Source: Nocardioides marinus (lineage in GTDB: Bacteria; Actinomycetota; Actinomycetes; Propionibacteriales; Nocardioidaceae). From it: a stretch of 64,000 bases of DNA. This document shows, piece by piece, positions 30,276 through 40,758 of the stretch. The translations under genes were made by a program, and so were the position numbers. The notes beneath the pieces were generated by a model. It made no database searches. It was not told the DNA's origin and saw nothing but the letters and a program-made list of their open reading frames with translations. Position 1 is the stretch's first letter, and the number at the start of each line of letters is the position of its first letter. The stretch spans positions 3,362,001 to 3,426,000 of the forward strand of contig NZ_JACBZI010000001.1 in NCBI RefSeq assembly GCF_013408145.1. The letters are read 5' to 3'.

Positions 30276-32804
30276 GGACGTGCCGCGGGCGGTCAGCGGC
30301 TGCTCCAGGAGGCGCCAGGCCCGCCAGGCGAGCACGCCCACGACCAGCGAGGCGACGGTGGCCCAGAAGGAGTGGTCGACCTCGAGGTGGGGGTAGACCT
30401 GCCAGTGGGTGAGGTAGATCCACAGCGACGCGCCGGCCACGCAGGCCAGCGGGGCGACGAGCACGGTCGGCACCGGCGTACGCCGCACCCAGACCAGCGC
30501 GAGGCAGGCCAGCAGCACGACCAGGCCGCGCTGGGGGTCGGTGAAGAAGCCGGGCAGCGTCGCGGCCAGCAGCGCGCTCACGACCACGCGGTGGGTGGTC
30601 GTGCCCGCGCGCGCTGCGGCCCACCCCAGGGCCACCAGCCACCACACGACCTCTGGCCGGTGGATCACCGTGCCGCCCTCGCGCAGCAGCACGAGCTCGT
30701 AGCGGGTGGCCAGGCCCGCGACCGCGAGACCCACCGGGAACCAGAACGGGTGCCGCACGTCGAGCCGGTGCAGCGCCGGCACCGCCAGGACCGCGGCCAG
30801 TGCGACGGCGCACCAGACCATGGCCTCGACGAACCAGAAGTACCACGCCGGCTCGCTCCAGCCCGCCGGCCCGACGAGGCTGTTGACGAGCAGGGCGGTG
30901 GGCCAGGGGTAGGCCCCCGTCAGCAGGCCGACCCCGCCGATCCACAGCACCGACGGCACGGCCACGCGGGCCGCGCTGCGCAGCACCGCCCGGACCCGCT
31001 CGTCGCGGCGGGTGGAGGCGAGGGCGAAGCGCCCGAGGTTGAAGCCGACCAGGACCAGCAGGAAGTGCGCCCCACCGACGACCGCGAAGAGGTCGGCGTG
31101 GCTGCCCACGATCGCCACCACCGCGAGCGCCCGCAGCAGGGTGCCCGTCTCGACGCTGCGCCACCAGCGCCGCCGCGGCCCGGCGACCTCGGCGAGGGTG
31201 CCGACCGGACGCAGGTGCCAGTCGTGCGGCAGGGGGCCCAACGCCCGCTCGAGCCGCACGGAGGCCTCGACGTAGGAGAGCGAGTCGCCCCCGAGGGAGG
31301 CGAAGGAGTCCTCGGGCCCGACCGGACCTCCGAGCACCTGGGCGAGCACCGCGGTGGGCGGGAGTGACGTCTCGGCCGTGCGCGAGCGACCTCTCGGCCG
31401 TGCGCGGGTGACCTCTCGGCCGGCCAGGGCGGCCACCCGCTGCCGGTCGGGCTTGCCGGAGGCCAGCACCGGCCACTCCTCCAGGGGTACGACGGTGACG
31501 GCCGCCTCGGGCAGTCCCGCGAGTCGCGCGGCGCTGGTGGCGAGGTCGGCGAGCGGGTCGCGGTCGGCGGGCCGGTCCGGCCCGGCCGGCGGCGCGAGCA
31601 CCCCGACGGCGAGCCGGTCCCCGGCCTCGACGGCCAGGGCCTCGACGCCCTGGTCGGCCAGACCGGCCTCGACCCGGTCGAGGTCCACCCGCAGGCCCAT
31701 CACCTTGGCGAAGCGCGCCAGCCTGCCGACGACCCGCCACAGGCCGTCGGGCTCCTGGACGCCGAGGTCCCCGGTGCGCAGCTCGGCGAGGTCGTGGCCG
31801 CGCGCGAGGTCGGCCCGCTCCTCGGCGTACCCCATCATCACGTTGGGCCCGGTGTAGACGAGCTCGCCGACCCCGTCGGGCTGCCCGGGCACGGGGTCGA
31901 GCCGCAGGTCGCCCCCGGGGACCGGCACCCCGACGCACTCGGGTCGCTCGGCGGCCAGGTGGGCGGGCAGGTAGGCCATCCGGGCGGTCGCCTCGGTCTG
32001 GCCGTACATCACGACCAGGTCGAACCCGCCGCGCTCCCCACGCCGCGCCCACGCGCGCACGGTCTCGGGCGCCATCCGCCCCCCGGCCTGGGTGAGCAGC
32101 CGGAGCGAGGGGTGGGCGCCACGGGCCAGCGCCTCGGCACGGCCGGAGGCCTCGAGCATCTCGAAGCTGTGCGGCACCCCGGCGAGGCTGGTGACGCCGT
32201 GGGCGTCGACGGCGGCCCAGAAGCAGGGGTCGACGACCTTGGTCCGGGTCAGCACGACCGCCGCCCCCACGGCGAGGTGGGAGTGCAGCACCGAGAGGCC
32301 GTAGCAGTAGTGCAGCGGCAGGGCGGTGATGCCGACGTCGTCGTGGCGCAGGCCGAGGTACTCGGCGATGGCTGCGGCGTTGGCGTCCACCGCCCGGGCC
32401 CCCAGACGCACCAGGCGGGGGCTGCCGGTGCTGCCGGAGGTGGAGAGCAGCAGGGCCAGGTCGGGGTGCGGGGCCGGGGCGCCGACCCGCGGGCCGAACC
32501 GCGCCTCGAGCTCGTCGGTGGCGCCGTCGGGATCGGTGAGGAGCACGGGACGCCCCGCGGCCAGGCAGGCCAGGTAGGTCACCACGTCCTCGCGGCAGGG
32601 CCGCACCGGCAGCACGAGCGGCTCGGCCGCGCGGGCGAGGTGACGCTCGGCGGCAGCGGCGACCAGCCCCGCCAGCGCGGCGTACGACGTCACGCCGGCG
32701 TCGTCGACGAGCGCCGGCCGATCCCCGTGGCGGGCGAGGTCCTGCGCGAGGCGCACGCCTCGGCGGGTCGGCGCCAGCGGCCGCAGGGGGGTCAGGGTCA
32801 CCAC
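30222..32804 (-). CDS. Adenylation domain - carrier domain - membrane acyltransferase fusion, iron-box controlled
   Basis: A protein of about 860 aa in three parts. Residues 1-450 are an AMP-forming acyl/aminoacyl adenylate synthetase: LLLSTSGSTGSPRLVR (A3, Lys replaced by Arg), VVMYGQTEATARMAY (A5), ELRTGDLG (A7) and LASGKPDRQRV (A10 Lys). Residues about 485-545 are a phosphopantetheine carrier (FASLGGDSLSYVEA). The rest is an acyltransferase-3 membrane domain with about ten helices. It should activate a small acid, hold it as a thioester and transfer it to a membrane or exported acceptor. GTG 32804 is preferred because the iron box lies just upstream. The linker before the carrier contains a 22-nt tandem repeat. 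The product is unknown; a siderophore-linked or envelope modification would fit the iron control. Confidence 0.85.
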   Translation of the reverse strand: MVTLTPLRPLAPTRRGVRLAQDLARHGDRPALVDDAGVTSYAALAGLVAAAAERHLARAAEPLVLPVRPCREDVVTYLACLAAGRPVLLTDPDGATDELEARFGPRVGAPAPHPDLALLLSTSGSTGSPRLVRLGARAVDANAAAIAEYLGLRHDDVGITALPLHYCYGLSVLHSHLAVGAAVVLTRTKVVDPCFWAAVDAHGVTSLAGVPHSFEMLEASGRAEALARGAHPSLRLLTQAGGRMAPETVRAWARRGERGGFDLVVMYGQTEATARMAYLPAHLAAERPECVGVPVPGGDLRLDPVPGQPDGVGELVYTGPNVMMGYAEERADLARGHDLAELRTGDLGVQEPDGLWRVVGRLARFAKVMGLRVDLDRVEAGLADQGVEALAVEAGDRLAVGVLAPPAGPDRPADRDPLADLATSAARLAGLPEAAVTVVPLEEWPVLASGKPDRQRVAALAGREVTRARPRGRSRTAETSLPPTAVLAQVLGGPVGPEDSFASLGGDSLSYVEASVRLERALGPLPHDWHLRPVGTLAEVAGPRRRWWRSVETGTLLRALAVVAIVGSHADLFAVVGGAHFLLVLVGFNLGRFALASTRRDERVRAVLRSAARVAVPSVLWIGGVGLLTGAYPWPTALLVNSLVGPAGWSEPAWYFWFVEAMVWCAVALAAVLAVPALHRLDVRHPFWFPVGLAVAGLATRYELVLLREGGTVIHRPEVVWWLVALGWAAARAGTTTHRVVVSALLAATLPGFFTDPQRGLVVLLACLALVWVRRTPVPTVLVAPLACVAGASLWIYLTHWQVYPHLEVDHSFWATVASLVVGVLAWRAWRLLEQPLTARGTSSGRRSGEGGVAGEQDGT
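31364..31423 (+). repeat. 22-nt repeat inserted in frame in the adenylation-carrier linker
   Basis: About 2.6 copies of GTGACCTCTCGGCCGTGCGC plus two bases. On the coding strand it gives a basic, low-complexity stretch (GREVTRARPRGRSRTAETSL) exactly between the last adenylation motif and the carrier domain. The same unit, more degenerate and inverted, lies at 18352-18485. Confidence 0.8.
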
Positions 32805-32811
32805 ACGAGGG

Positions 32812-32830
32812 TAAGGCAAGCCTCACCTTC
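32812..32830. promoter_or_regulatory. DtxR/IdeR-like iron box upstream of the adenylation-carrier-acyltransferase gene
   Basis: TAAGGCAAGCCTCACCTTC matches 13 of 19 positions of the IdeR consensus. It keeps the AAGGnnAGCCTnACCTT shape. It lies 8-26 nt before the GTG at 32804, so the transcript would be leaderless or have a very short leader. Confidence 0.68.
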
Positions 32831-33009
32831 GCCGCGAGTCGTCTCGCCCAGAGGGCTCCCCATCGGCGGCCACGGGCGGGCTGGACCAGCCCGTCCTCCG
32901 ATCGGACATTTCTTTACGTATCCCGGACGCCGGTCGAGACCCGGGGTCATGCTGAACCCGCCGCGGTCTGGGAGGGCCGCGGATCATCTACATGGGAGGA
33001 CGTTTCACC

Positions 33010-34080
33010 ATGCACTCACGCATGCTCCGGCACCGGGTCGTCACCGGCGCCGTCACCCTGGCCCTCGCCCTCGGCGGCGTGGCCATCACGGGCGGCAGCG
33101 CCCAGGCCGCGGGCGCCTCCGCGGACCGCGCCACCACGTCCGACTGCCAGCAGGCCCGCAAGGACCTGAGCAAAGCCAAGAAGAAGCTGCGCAAGGCCAA
33201 GCGGTCCGGCGAGTCGGCGAAGGTGCGCAAGGCCAAGAAGCGCGTGAAGGCCAAGAAGGCCGCCAAGTCGCGCGCCTGCGCCGCCCCCGCGCCCGTGACC
33301 GAGGAGTCGGTGCTCGAGCAGGTCCAGCAGGGCCAGCTCGGCCTGGACGGGCTCGACCTGAACTCGCTCACCGGCGCTCTGCCGCCCGAGCTGGCGGCCG
33401 CGCTCACCCAGCTGGTCGCCCAGCTCGAGGGCGCGCTCGACGGCATCGGCGCCAGCGTCCCCGGCGCAGACACCGCCGAGCTCGAGGCGCTGCTGGCCGC
33501 CCTGCAGGCGATGGACGTCCAGGGTGTCGTCTCCGCACTCCAGGGGCTGGCCGGGTCGCTCACCGAGATCGGCGGCGGCCCCGAGGCCCTCGACACGCTG
33601 ATCAGCCTGCTCCAGGGCGGACTGCCCGGCGGGGCCTCCCTGCCGATCAGCGGTCTCTCGGACCTGCAGGCGCTGCTCGGCCAGCTGGCCGGCCAGCTCG
33701 GCGGTCTCGGCGCCGGCTTCGACCCGGTCACCGCGCCGGCGCAGGTCCAGGCCGCCATCGCACAGCTGATCGCGACCCTGCAGGGTCTCGCCGGCAACAT
33801 CAGCGGCGACTCGGCCCCCGGGCTGAGCGCGCTGACCGAGCTGGTGGACCAGCTCGGCACGCTCGGCGCGCTCGTCCCGGGCGGCGTCGGCTCTGCCGAC
33901 GTGCTCGCCCAGGTGCTGGGGACGATGCTGGGCTTCCTGCCCTCGGGCGCCGACCCGCTGCAGACCCTCACCGACATCCTGTCCGGTGGCGGCCTCGCCG
34001 GAGTCCTGGACCTGCTGGGCCTGGGTGACCTGCTCGGCGGCATCCTCGGCGGCGGCCTCCTGGGCACCCCGGCGGCCTGA
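33010..34080 (+). CDS. Secreted protein with a lysine-rich coiled segment and a long Leu/Gly-rich region
   Basis: A 356-aa protein that I do not recognise. ATG 33010 follows GGGAGGA with 9-nt spacing. A Sec signal peptide (VTGAVTLALALGGVAITGGS, cut after SAQAA) is followed by a short domain with two Cys (SDCQQAR and SRACAAP) around a strongly basic helix (KKKLRKAKRSGESAKVRKAK). The remaining ~250 residues are nearly free of Lys and Arg. They are built of Leu/Gln/Gly helices (LTQLVAQLEGALDGIGAS, LLGQLAGQLGGLGAG) and end in a Gly-Leu tail (LLGGILGGGLLG). The gene stands alone with its own terminator. A cell-wall or surface role is plausible; no enzymatic motif is visible. Confidence 0.8.
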   Translation: MHSRMLRHRVVTGAVTLALALGGVAITGGSAQAAGASADRATTSDCQQARKDLSKAKKKLRKAKRSGESAKVRKAKKRVKAKKAAKSRACAAPAPVTEESVLEQVQQGQLGLDGLDLNSLTGALPPELAAALTQLVAQLEGALDGIGASVPGADTAELEALLAALQAMDVQGVVSALQGLAGSLTEIGGGPEALDTLISLLQGGLPGGASLPISGLSDLQALLGQLAGQLGGLGAGFDPVTAPAQVQAAIAQLIATLQGLAGNISGDSAPGLSALTELVDQLGTLGALVPGGVGSADVLAQVLGTMLGFLPSGADPLQTLTDILSGGGLAGVLDLLGLGDLLGGILGGGLLGTPAA

Positions 34081-34107
34081 CGGGCCTCGTCCCGGGCTCC
34101 ACGCACA

Positions 34108-34140
34108 GAGCCGCGGTCCCCGCTCCGGGGGCCGCGGCTC
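34108..34140 (+). terminator. Hairpin after the secreted-protein gene
   Basis: GAGCCGCGG and CCGCGGCTC arms with an inner CCCC/GGGG extension, 28 nt after the stop and followed by TT. A typical intrinsic-type stem for a GC-rich genome. Confidence 0.75.
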
Positions 34141-34151
34141 TTCGCGCGTGT

Positions 34152-34218
34152 CGGGATGCTCCGCAAGCGATTTCACCCTCAGCGCGCGCCGAGGGTGACA
34201 TCGGATGCGGAGTACCCG
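34152..34218. repeat. Large hairpin repeat, copy 2
   Basis: Same design as 12817-12882. The outer arms CGGGATGCTCCGC and GCGGAGTACCCG and the inner arms TCACCCTCAGCGC and GCGCCGAGGGTGA pair with few mismatches. The stretch GGATGCGGA-TACCC is shared by both copies. Here it lies between convergent genes, just after the ppsA stop. Confidence 0.85.
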
Positions 34219-34224
34219 GCGATC

Positions 34225-36650
<2,426 letters not shown>

Positions 36651-36654
<4 letters not shown>

Positions 36655-37550
36655 GCTGGGGAGTCCCCTCTGCTGCTGGTGCTGCGGGTGTGCTGGCTAC
36701 TGCTGAGTCTCGCGGCCGCGGCGTTGCGGGCACGGTGCTTCTTGGTCTGCAGGATGATCGCGGAGATCTCCTCCACGGACTTCGCGGAGGAGTCCACGAC
36801 CGGGAGCCGGTGGGCCTCGAAGAGCTCCTTGCTGCGTCGCAGCTCCCACCGGCACTGCTCCGGGGAGGAGTAGCGCGATCCGGGGCGGCGCTCGTTGCGG
36901 ACCCGGCTCAACCGCTCGACGGTCGTGACGAGACCGAAGCAGCGGTCGGCGTACTCCCGCACCGGGGCCGGCAGCTCGGACTCGTGGAGGTCCTCCTCGA
37001 CGAGCGGGTAGTTGGCGACGTAGAGGCCGTGCTGGAGGGCGAGGTACATGCTCGTCGGGGTCTTGCCGCACCGCGAGGGCGCCAGCAGGATCACGTCGGC
37101 CTTGTCCAGCGCGCGCAGCGACTGGCCGTCGTCGTGCTCGATGGTGAACTCCACCGCCGCCATCCGGGCGTTGTAACGCTTGATGTCGCCCACGCCGTGC
37201 AGTCGCGCCGCCCGGCGGATGCCGCGCTGGCCGAGGATGCCCTCGACGCGGTTCATGTGCATGTCGAAGAAGTCGATGACCGGGGCGACGGTGCGGTTCA
37301 GCTCGTGCCGCACGTCGTCGTCCGCCGCGGTGCAGAACACCAGCGGCATCACCGGCCCCGCGGCGACCTCGTCGAGCATGGCGGCGATCTTCCTGGCCTG
37401 CTCGACCCCCGCGATGAAGGGGATGGTGCTGCGCTCGAACGTCAGCTCCGGGAACTGCAGCAGCAGGGCGTTGCCCATCGTCTCCGCACTGATGCCGGTG
37501 GAGTCGGACAGGAAGAAGACCGGGACGACACCGTCCTCCGCCTCGCTCAT
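36651..37550 (-). CDS. ppsR: PEP synthase regulatory protein (bifunctional kinase/pyrophosphorylase)
   Basis: A 299-aa DUF299-family protein that inactivates PpsA by ADP-dependent phosphorylation next to the active histidine and reactivates it by phosphate-dependent removal. It opens with [20 protein letters not shown], the family signature, and has the P-loop-like [17 protein letters not shown] plus [23 protein letters not shown] 37550 has a GGAGG upstream. A longer frame runs further upstream, but the family starts here. The C-terminal 25 residues are Ala/Ser/Arg-rich and extend past the usual end. Confidence 0.95.
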
Positions 37551-37735
37551 CGCCGCCTCCTGACGTGGTCCCCACCGGGCCCTCCCGGCCTGCGGGAACC
37601 CCGGCCGAGGGGTGGGTTGGACCGTAGCGCCCCCCGACGGCCACCGACAGACATCAGCGGGTTCGTCCGAGCGTCGGACGTGGGATCCGTCACCCGTGCG
37701 GGCGAGGTCGGTGCGCCCTCGGGGGAGCGTGGGCC

Positions 37736-38362
37736 TCAGCGGGCGGAGATCTCCAGGGTGGCCATGACCTGCCCGATCCACTCCTCGCGCTCGGCCTCGC
37801 CCAGCGACGCCGGAGTGAGGAAGTCGAGCTCGATCGTCCTCTCCCCGGTGGCGTGGATGAAGAAGTCGACGTCGAGCCCGTTGATGCTGGCACCGCGCGC
37901 TCGCGCCATCTCCAGGCCGTCGACGACGACCGGGTCGAGCATCTCCAACGGGCCGGTCGCGAGGCCGCTGTGCCTGTCGAGGTAGCGGATCTCCGCCCTG
38001 GCGTTCTTCATGGCCAGGAGTCCCTCCCGGGAGCTGAGTGCGACGGCGACCGCCTCACCGTCGTCGGTCCGGGTGCCTCCTCCCAGCTGCTGGGGCGTCT
38101 CCTCCGCCTCGGCGTCGGCCCAGATCCCGAAGGCCTCCACCCCGTCGACCAGGCTCGCGTCGAGGGCCTGCGGCGCCGGCTCCACGTCGGCGTAGGTGTC
38201 GATCGGCGACGCGTCCTCGGTCGTCGCACTCGGGGACGTCGTCGCGGCGCCGATCGCGCTGGCCCCGTCGCTCGGGCGGGGGTCGGCCGCGTCGTCACCG
38301 CAGGCGGTGGTGCCGCCGACCAGGAGGGTCAGGGCGGCGAGTCCCGCCAGTCGTCTGCTCAC
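37736..38362 (-). CDS. Putative lipoprotein
   Basis: A 208-aa secreted lipoprotein with signal RRLAGLAALTLLVGGTTAC (lipobox GTTAC), a Ser/Thr/Pro/Asp-rich spacer of about 50 residues and a compact C-terminal domain with RTDDGEAVAVALSSREG, LDVDFFIHATGERTIELDFL and EEWIGQVMATLE. I do not recognise the domain; it has no catalytic motif I can name. GTG 38362 gives a good signal peptide. It stands between the ppsR-ppsA operon and a divergent two-gene operon. Confidence 0.75.
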   Translation of the reverse strand: MSRRLAGLAALTLLVGGTTACGDDAADPRPSDGASAIGAATTSPSATTEDASPIDTYADVEPAPQALDASLVDGVEAFGIWADAEAEETPQQLGGGTRTDDGEAVAVALSSREGLLAMKNARAEIRYLDRHSGLATGPLEMLDPVVVDGLEMARARGASINGLDVDFFIHATGERTIELDFLTPASLGEAEREEWIGQVMATLEISAR

Positions 38363-38549
38363 CCGCCCCTGCTGCCCTTCCGTGCACGTGGCCAAACAGA
38401 GCACGGCACCTCGACGGACGGCCATCCCGATTCACTGGGAGGAGGATTGAGGTCTGCCGCACGTGGGAAGACGCTGGGTCGGGCCTTTACCTTCGAGGCT
38501 CGAGGACTTCCTCAGGACACGACCAGCACACGCTCTCGGGAGGCACGTG

Positions 38550-38951
38550 ATGGTGGCCATCGGGCCGGACGGCACGCCCGTCGACATGGGTGCGATCGCG
38601 CAGCTGCTCCAGGAGCTGCGCATCGACAACGTCGTCATCGGCGACATCATGGCGGCGCTGGCCGACGGTGTGGACCGCGTCGACGGCTTCGAGCCGGCGC
38701 AGGTCCCCGAGCGACGGTTCGGCACCCTGGGCAACGGCGCCGTGCTGGGTCACCACACCGAGCTCGCCCGGCGTGCGGTCCGCGAGGCGATCCTGACGAT
38801 GGTCCACGACCTCCAGCACTACAGCGAGGGCGTCGACACGTTCCGCAAGGGCTTCAACGTGGCCGATCAGCACGCGCAGGAGGACCTCGCCCACATCGCT
38901 GCGGAGGTCGGCAGCGTGCGGTCCGCGACCGACGGAGGTCTCGACCGATGA
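38550..38951 (+). CDS. Unrecognised 133-aa helical protein, WXG100/ESX-like in style
   Basis: Starts at ATG 38550, or GTG 38547, behind GGGAGG. The N-terminal half (MGAIAQLLQELRIDNVVIGD) looks like an amphipathic helix with a short loop. The second half (HTELARRAVREAILTMVHDL, then QHYSEGVDTFRKGFNVADQH) forms long helices with the L-x-x-Y-x-x-x-V-x-x-F spacing seen in WXG100-like secretion partners. No signal peptide, enzymatic motif or nucleic-acid motif. Its TGA overlaps the ATG of the next gene, so the two products are probably made in fixed ratio and may form a heterodimer. The function is unknown. Confidence 0.72.
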   Translation: MVAIGPDGTPVDMGAIAQLLQELRIDNVVIGDIMAALADGVDRVDGFEPAQVPERRFGTLGNGAVLGHHTELARRAVREAILTMVHDLQHYSEGVDTFRKGFNVADQHAQEDLAHIAAEVGSVRSATDGGLDR

Positions 38952-40243
38952 CACGCGGTCCCGAGCGCCTGCGCCTCGACGCCGCGTTGGCCGAGGCCGA
39001 CGAGGCGGTGGTGCGGGCCAACGGCGAGGCCGAGTGGCTGAGCGCGACGTACCGGCTGCGTGACGTGTCCCGCGCCCTGCGGGTCGCGGCCAACTCCGGC
39101 CTGGGCATCGGCGGGCAGACCGGGCCGGCCATGTTCAAGGCGATGCGTCGCTCCGCCGACCACCTCGACGAGCGGATCACCCTGTTCAACGAGGGACGCG
39201 AGGCACTCGGATCGGCCGCCGAGACGATCCGACGGGTCCGTGAGCAACGGGACCGGCTCGACACCGACCCCGAGACCGCCGCGATCGCCGACCCCGGCGA
39301 GTTCCGTGACGACCCGGAGTGGGACGACGAGAAGCGGCTGCGCGAGCAGAGCAGGCACTCCGCGGCGGCCGGCGCGTTCGCCGACCGCGAGGCGCTGCGC
39401 GAGCGGCGGGCCCGCGAGATCGCCGAGGAGTTCGACCGGCGCTACGACGAGCCGATCGCGGTGATGAAGCGCATCCACGGCCTCCCCGACCCCGAGCCGG
39501 AGACGGCGTCGGGTGGCGGCGGTGCCGGCGGCGGTGGTCGGGGCTCGGTGCCCGGCCCGCGCGGCGGCAGCGGCCCCGGGGCCGCAGGACTCCTCGGGGG
39601 CCATCCGCACCCGCCGTACGCCGGTGAGCCGGTCGGTCCCGGCGGCGACGGCTCCGACCCGACCGGGGCCTCGGTCGAGGACCCATCCGGCAGCCCGGAC
39701 GGCTCGACCGCGACCGACCAGCCCTCCGTCCTGACGTCGTCGCCGACGGCCGAGGCCGGCGGGGCCGGCACCGCTGTGGGTGTCGGGCTCGGCGGCGGCG
39801 CACTGCTCGGCGGGCTGGCCAGGAGCGGCGTCCTGCGCGGCCTCACCGGTGGTGCCCTGGTGGGCGGCCAGCAGGTGCGGTCCACCGCGGGGCCCCAGGC
39901 CCGACCGCAGGGCCGACCTCTGGGCCGACCGCTGGGCGGCCTGAGCCGATCGGCGGTCTCCGGCACCCTCGGCCGCAGTGTTGCGGTCGGGGCGCCGGCC
40001 ACGAGCCGGCCGGCGGCGCGAGGTGGCGTGGGGGCCGCCTCGTCCGCCGGTCGCACCCCGTCCTCACGCGGCACCGCGGCGGCCGGGAGCCGGGGCGGCG
40101 CCGGCACGGTGGCCGCCCGAGCCGCCGGCGGCGCCGGCGGCGCCCGCCGCCGTGACCGCGACGGCGCCCCCGACCACGAGCACTACGAGGACGACGGCTC
40201 GGACTGGCTCGACGACGAGGCCGCCCCGCGGGTCCTCGACTGA
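38948..40243 (+). CDS. Unrecognised 431-aa protein: helical N-terminus plus Gly/Ser/Ala-rich C-terminus
   Basis: Residues 1-185 are strongly helical and charged (RLRLDAALAEADEAVVRANG, then MFKAMRRSADHLDERITLFN, ALRERRAREIAEEFDRRYDE), like a WXG100/PPE-type pairing domain. Residues 185-400 are a low-complexity Gly/Pro/Ser/Ala/Arg region with repeats such as GRPLGRPLGGL. The end is acidic with Tyr and Trp (HEHYEDDGSDWLDDEAAP). This shape, including the partner gene with a 4-nt overlap, resembles type VII secretion substrates such as EspB/PPE. However, no ESX core gene is in the window and the exact Y-x-x-x-D/E export motif is not visible. No signal peptide. Confidence 0.72.
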   Translation: MTRGPERLRLDAALAEADEAVVRANGEAEWLSATYRLRDVSRALRVAANSGLGIGGQTGPAMFKAMRRSADHLDERITLFNEGREALGSAAETIRRVREQRDRLDTDPETAAIADPGEFRDDPEWDDEKRLREQSRHSAAAGAFADREALRERRAREIAEEFDRRYDEPIAVMKRIHGLPDPEPETASGGGGAGGGGRGSVPGPRGGSGPGAAGLLGGHPHPPYAGEPVGPGGDGSDPTGASVEDPSGSPDGSTATDQPSVLTSSPTAEAGGAGTAVGVGLGGGALLGGLARSGVLRGLTGGALVGGQQVRSTAGPQARPQGRPLGRPLGGLSRSAVSGTLGRSVAVGAPATSRPAARGGVGAASSAGRTPSSRGTAAAGSRGGAGTVAARAAGGAGGARRRDRDGAPDHEHYEDDGSDWLDDEAAPRVLD

Positions 40244-40287
40244 TCAGGAGCCGACCAGCCGTCCCCCTCGGGCCCTAGGCTGCGGCC

Positions 40288-40575
40288 ATGCGGCTCGAGG
40301 TGCGCGGCGAGGTCTTCACCTGGCGGGGCCCCGCGCCCCACCATTTCGTGCGCATCGACGGCGACCCGGCCGAGCAGGTGCAGGAGACCGCGACGGCGGT
40401 GACCTACGGTTGGGGGATGGTCCCCGTGCGCGTGCGGCTCGGGGCGACCACCTGGACGACCTCGTTGTGGCCCAAGGACGGCGGCTACCTCGTGCCGGTG
40501 AAGGCCGAGGTCCGACGACGCGAGGGCGTCGAGGTGGGCGACGTCGTCGACCTCGAGGTCGAGATCGCGCTCTGA
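40288..40575 (+). CDS. DUF1905 family protein
   Basis: A 95-aa beta-rich protein with the DUF1905 pattern: EVFTWRGPAPHHFVRIDGDP, TYGWGMVPVRVRLGATTWTT, LWPKDGGYLVPVKAEVRR and GVEVGDVVDLEVEI. The family forms a small AbrB/double-psi-like barrel; its role is unknown. ATG start; the gene lies alone between the unrecognised operon and the LacI regulator. Confidence 0.88.
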   Translation: MRLEVRGEVFTWRGPAPHHFVRIDGDPAEQVQETATAVTYGWGMVPVRVRLGATTWTTSLWPKDGGYLVPVKAEVRRREGVEVGDVVDLEVEIAL

Positions 40576-40688
40576 CCGCGGGTCCCGGGGAGGGCCACGG
40601 AGGGGCAACGGAACCGAAGAGGCGCCGGCCGGACCGCTGGGGGGCAGACGTCCCGGCCGACGCCGTACGCACAGTGTGACATCTCGGA

Positions 40689-40702
40689 TACCCCCAGGGG
40701 TA
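40689..40702. promoter_or_regulatory. TACCCC-CA-GGGGTA palindrome, CsoR-like operator shape
   Basis: Perfect 6-nt arms, 57 nt before the LacI-type start. The shape resembles copper-sensing CsoR and sulfide-sensing CstR operators (TACCCC...GGGGTA). No copper or sulfide gene is nearby, and a LacI-type auto-operator would normally have a different sequence, so the assignment is open. Confidence 0.35.
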
Positions 40703-40758
40703 GTCCCGCCGCGCCGAGTCTCGCCACACGGTCCCGCGCGGTGTCCTACCCTGACGCT

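Noticed and set aside
38948-40243. A canonical type VII export motif (Y-x-x-x-D/E after a W-x-G turn).
   Set aside because: The tail has Tyr and Trp in an acidic context, but the exact spacing is not present, so export by ESX is not claimed as a fact.
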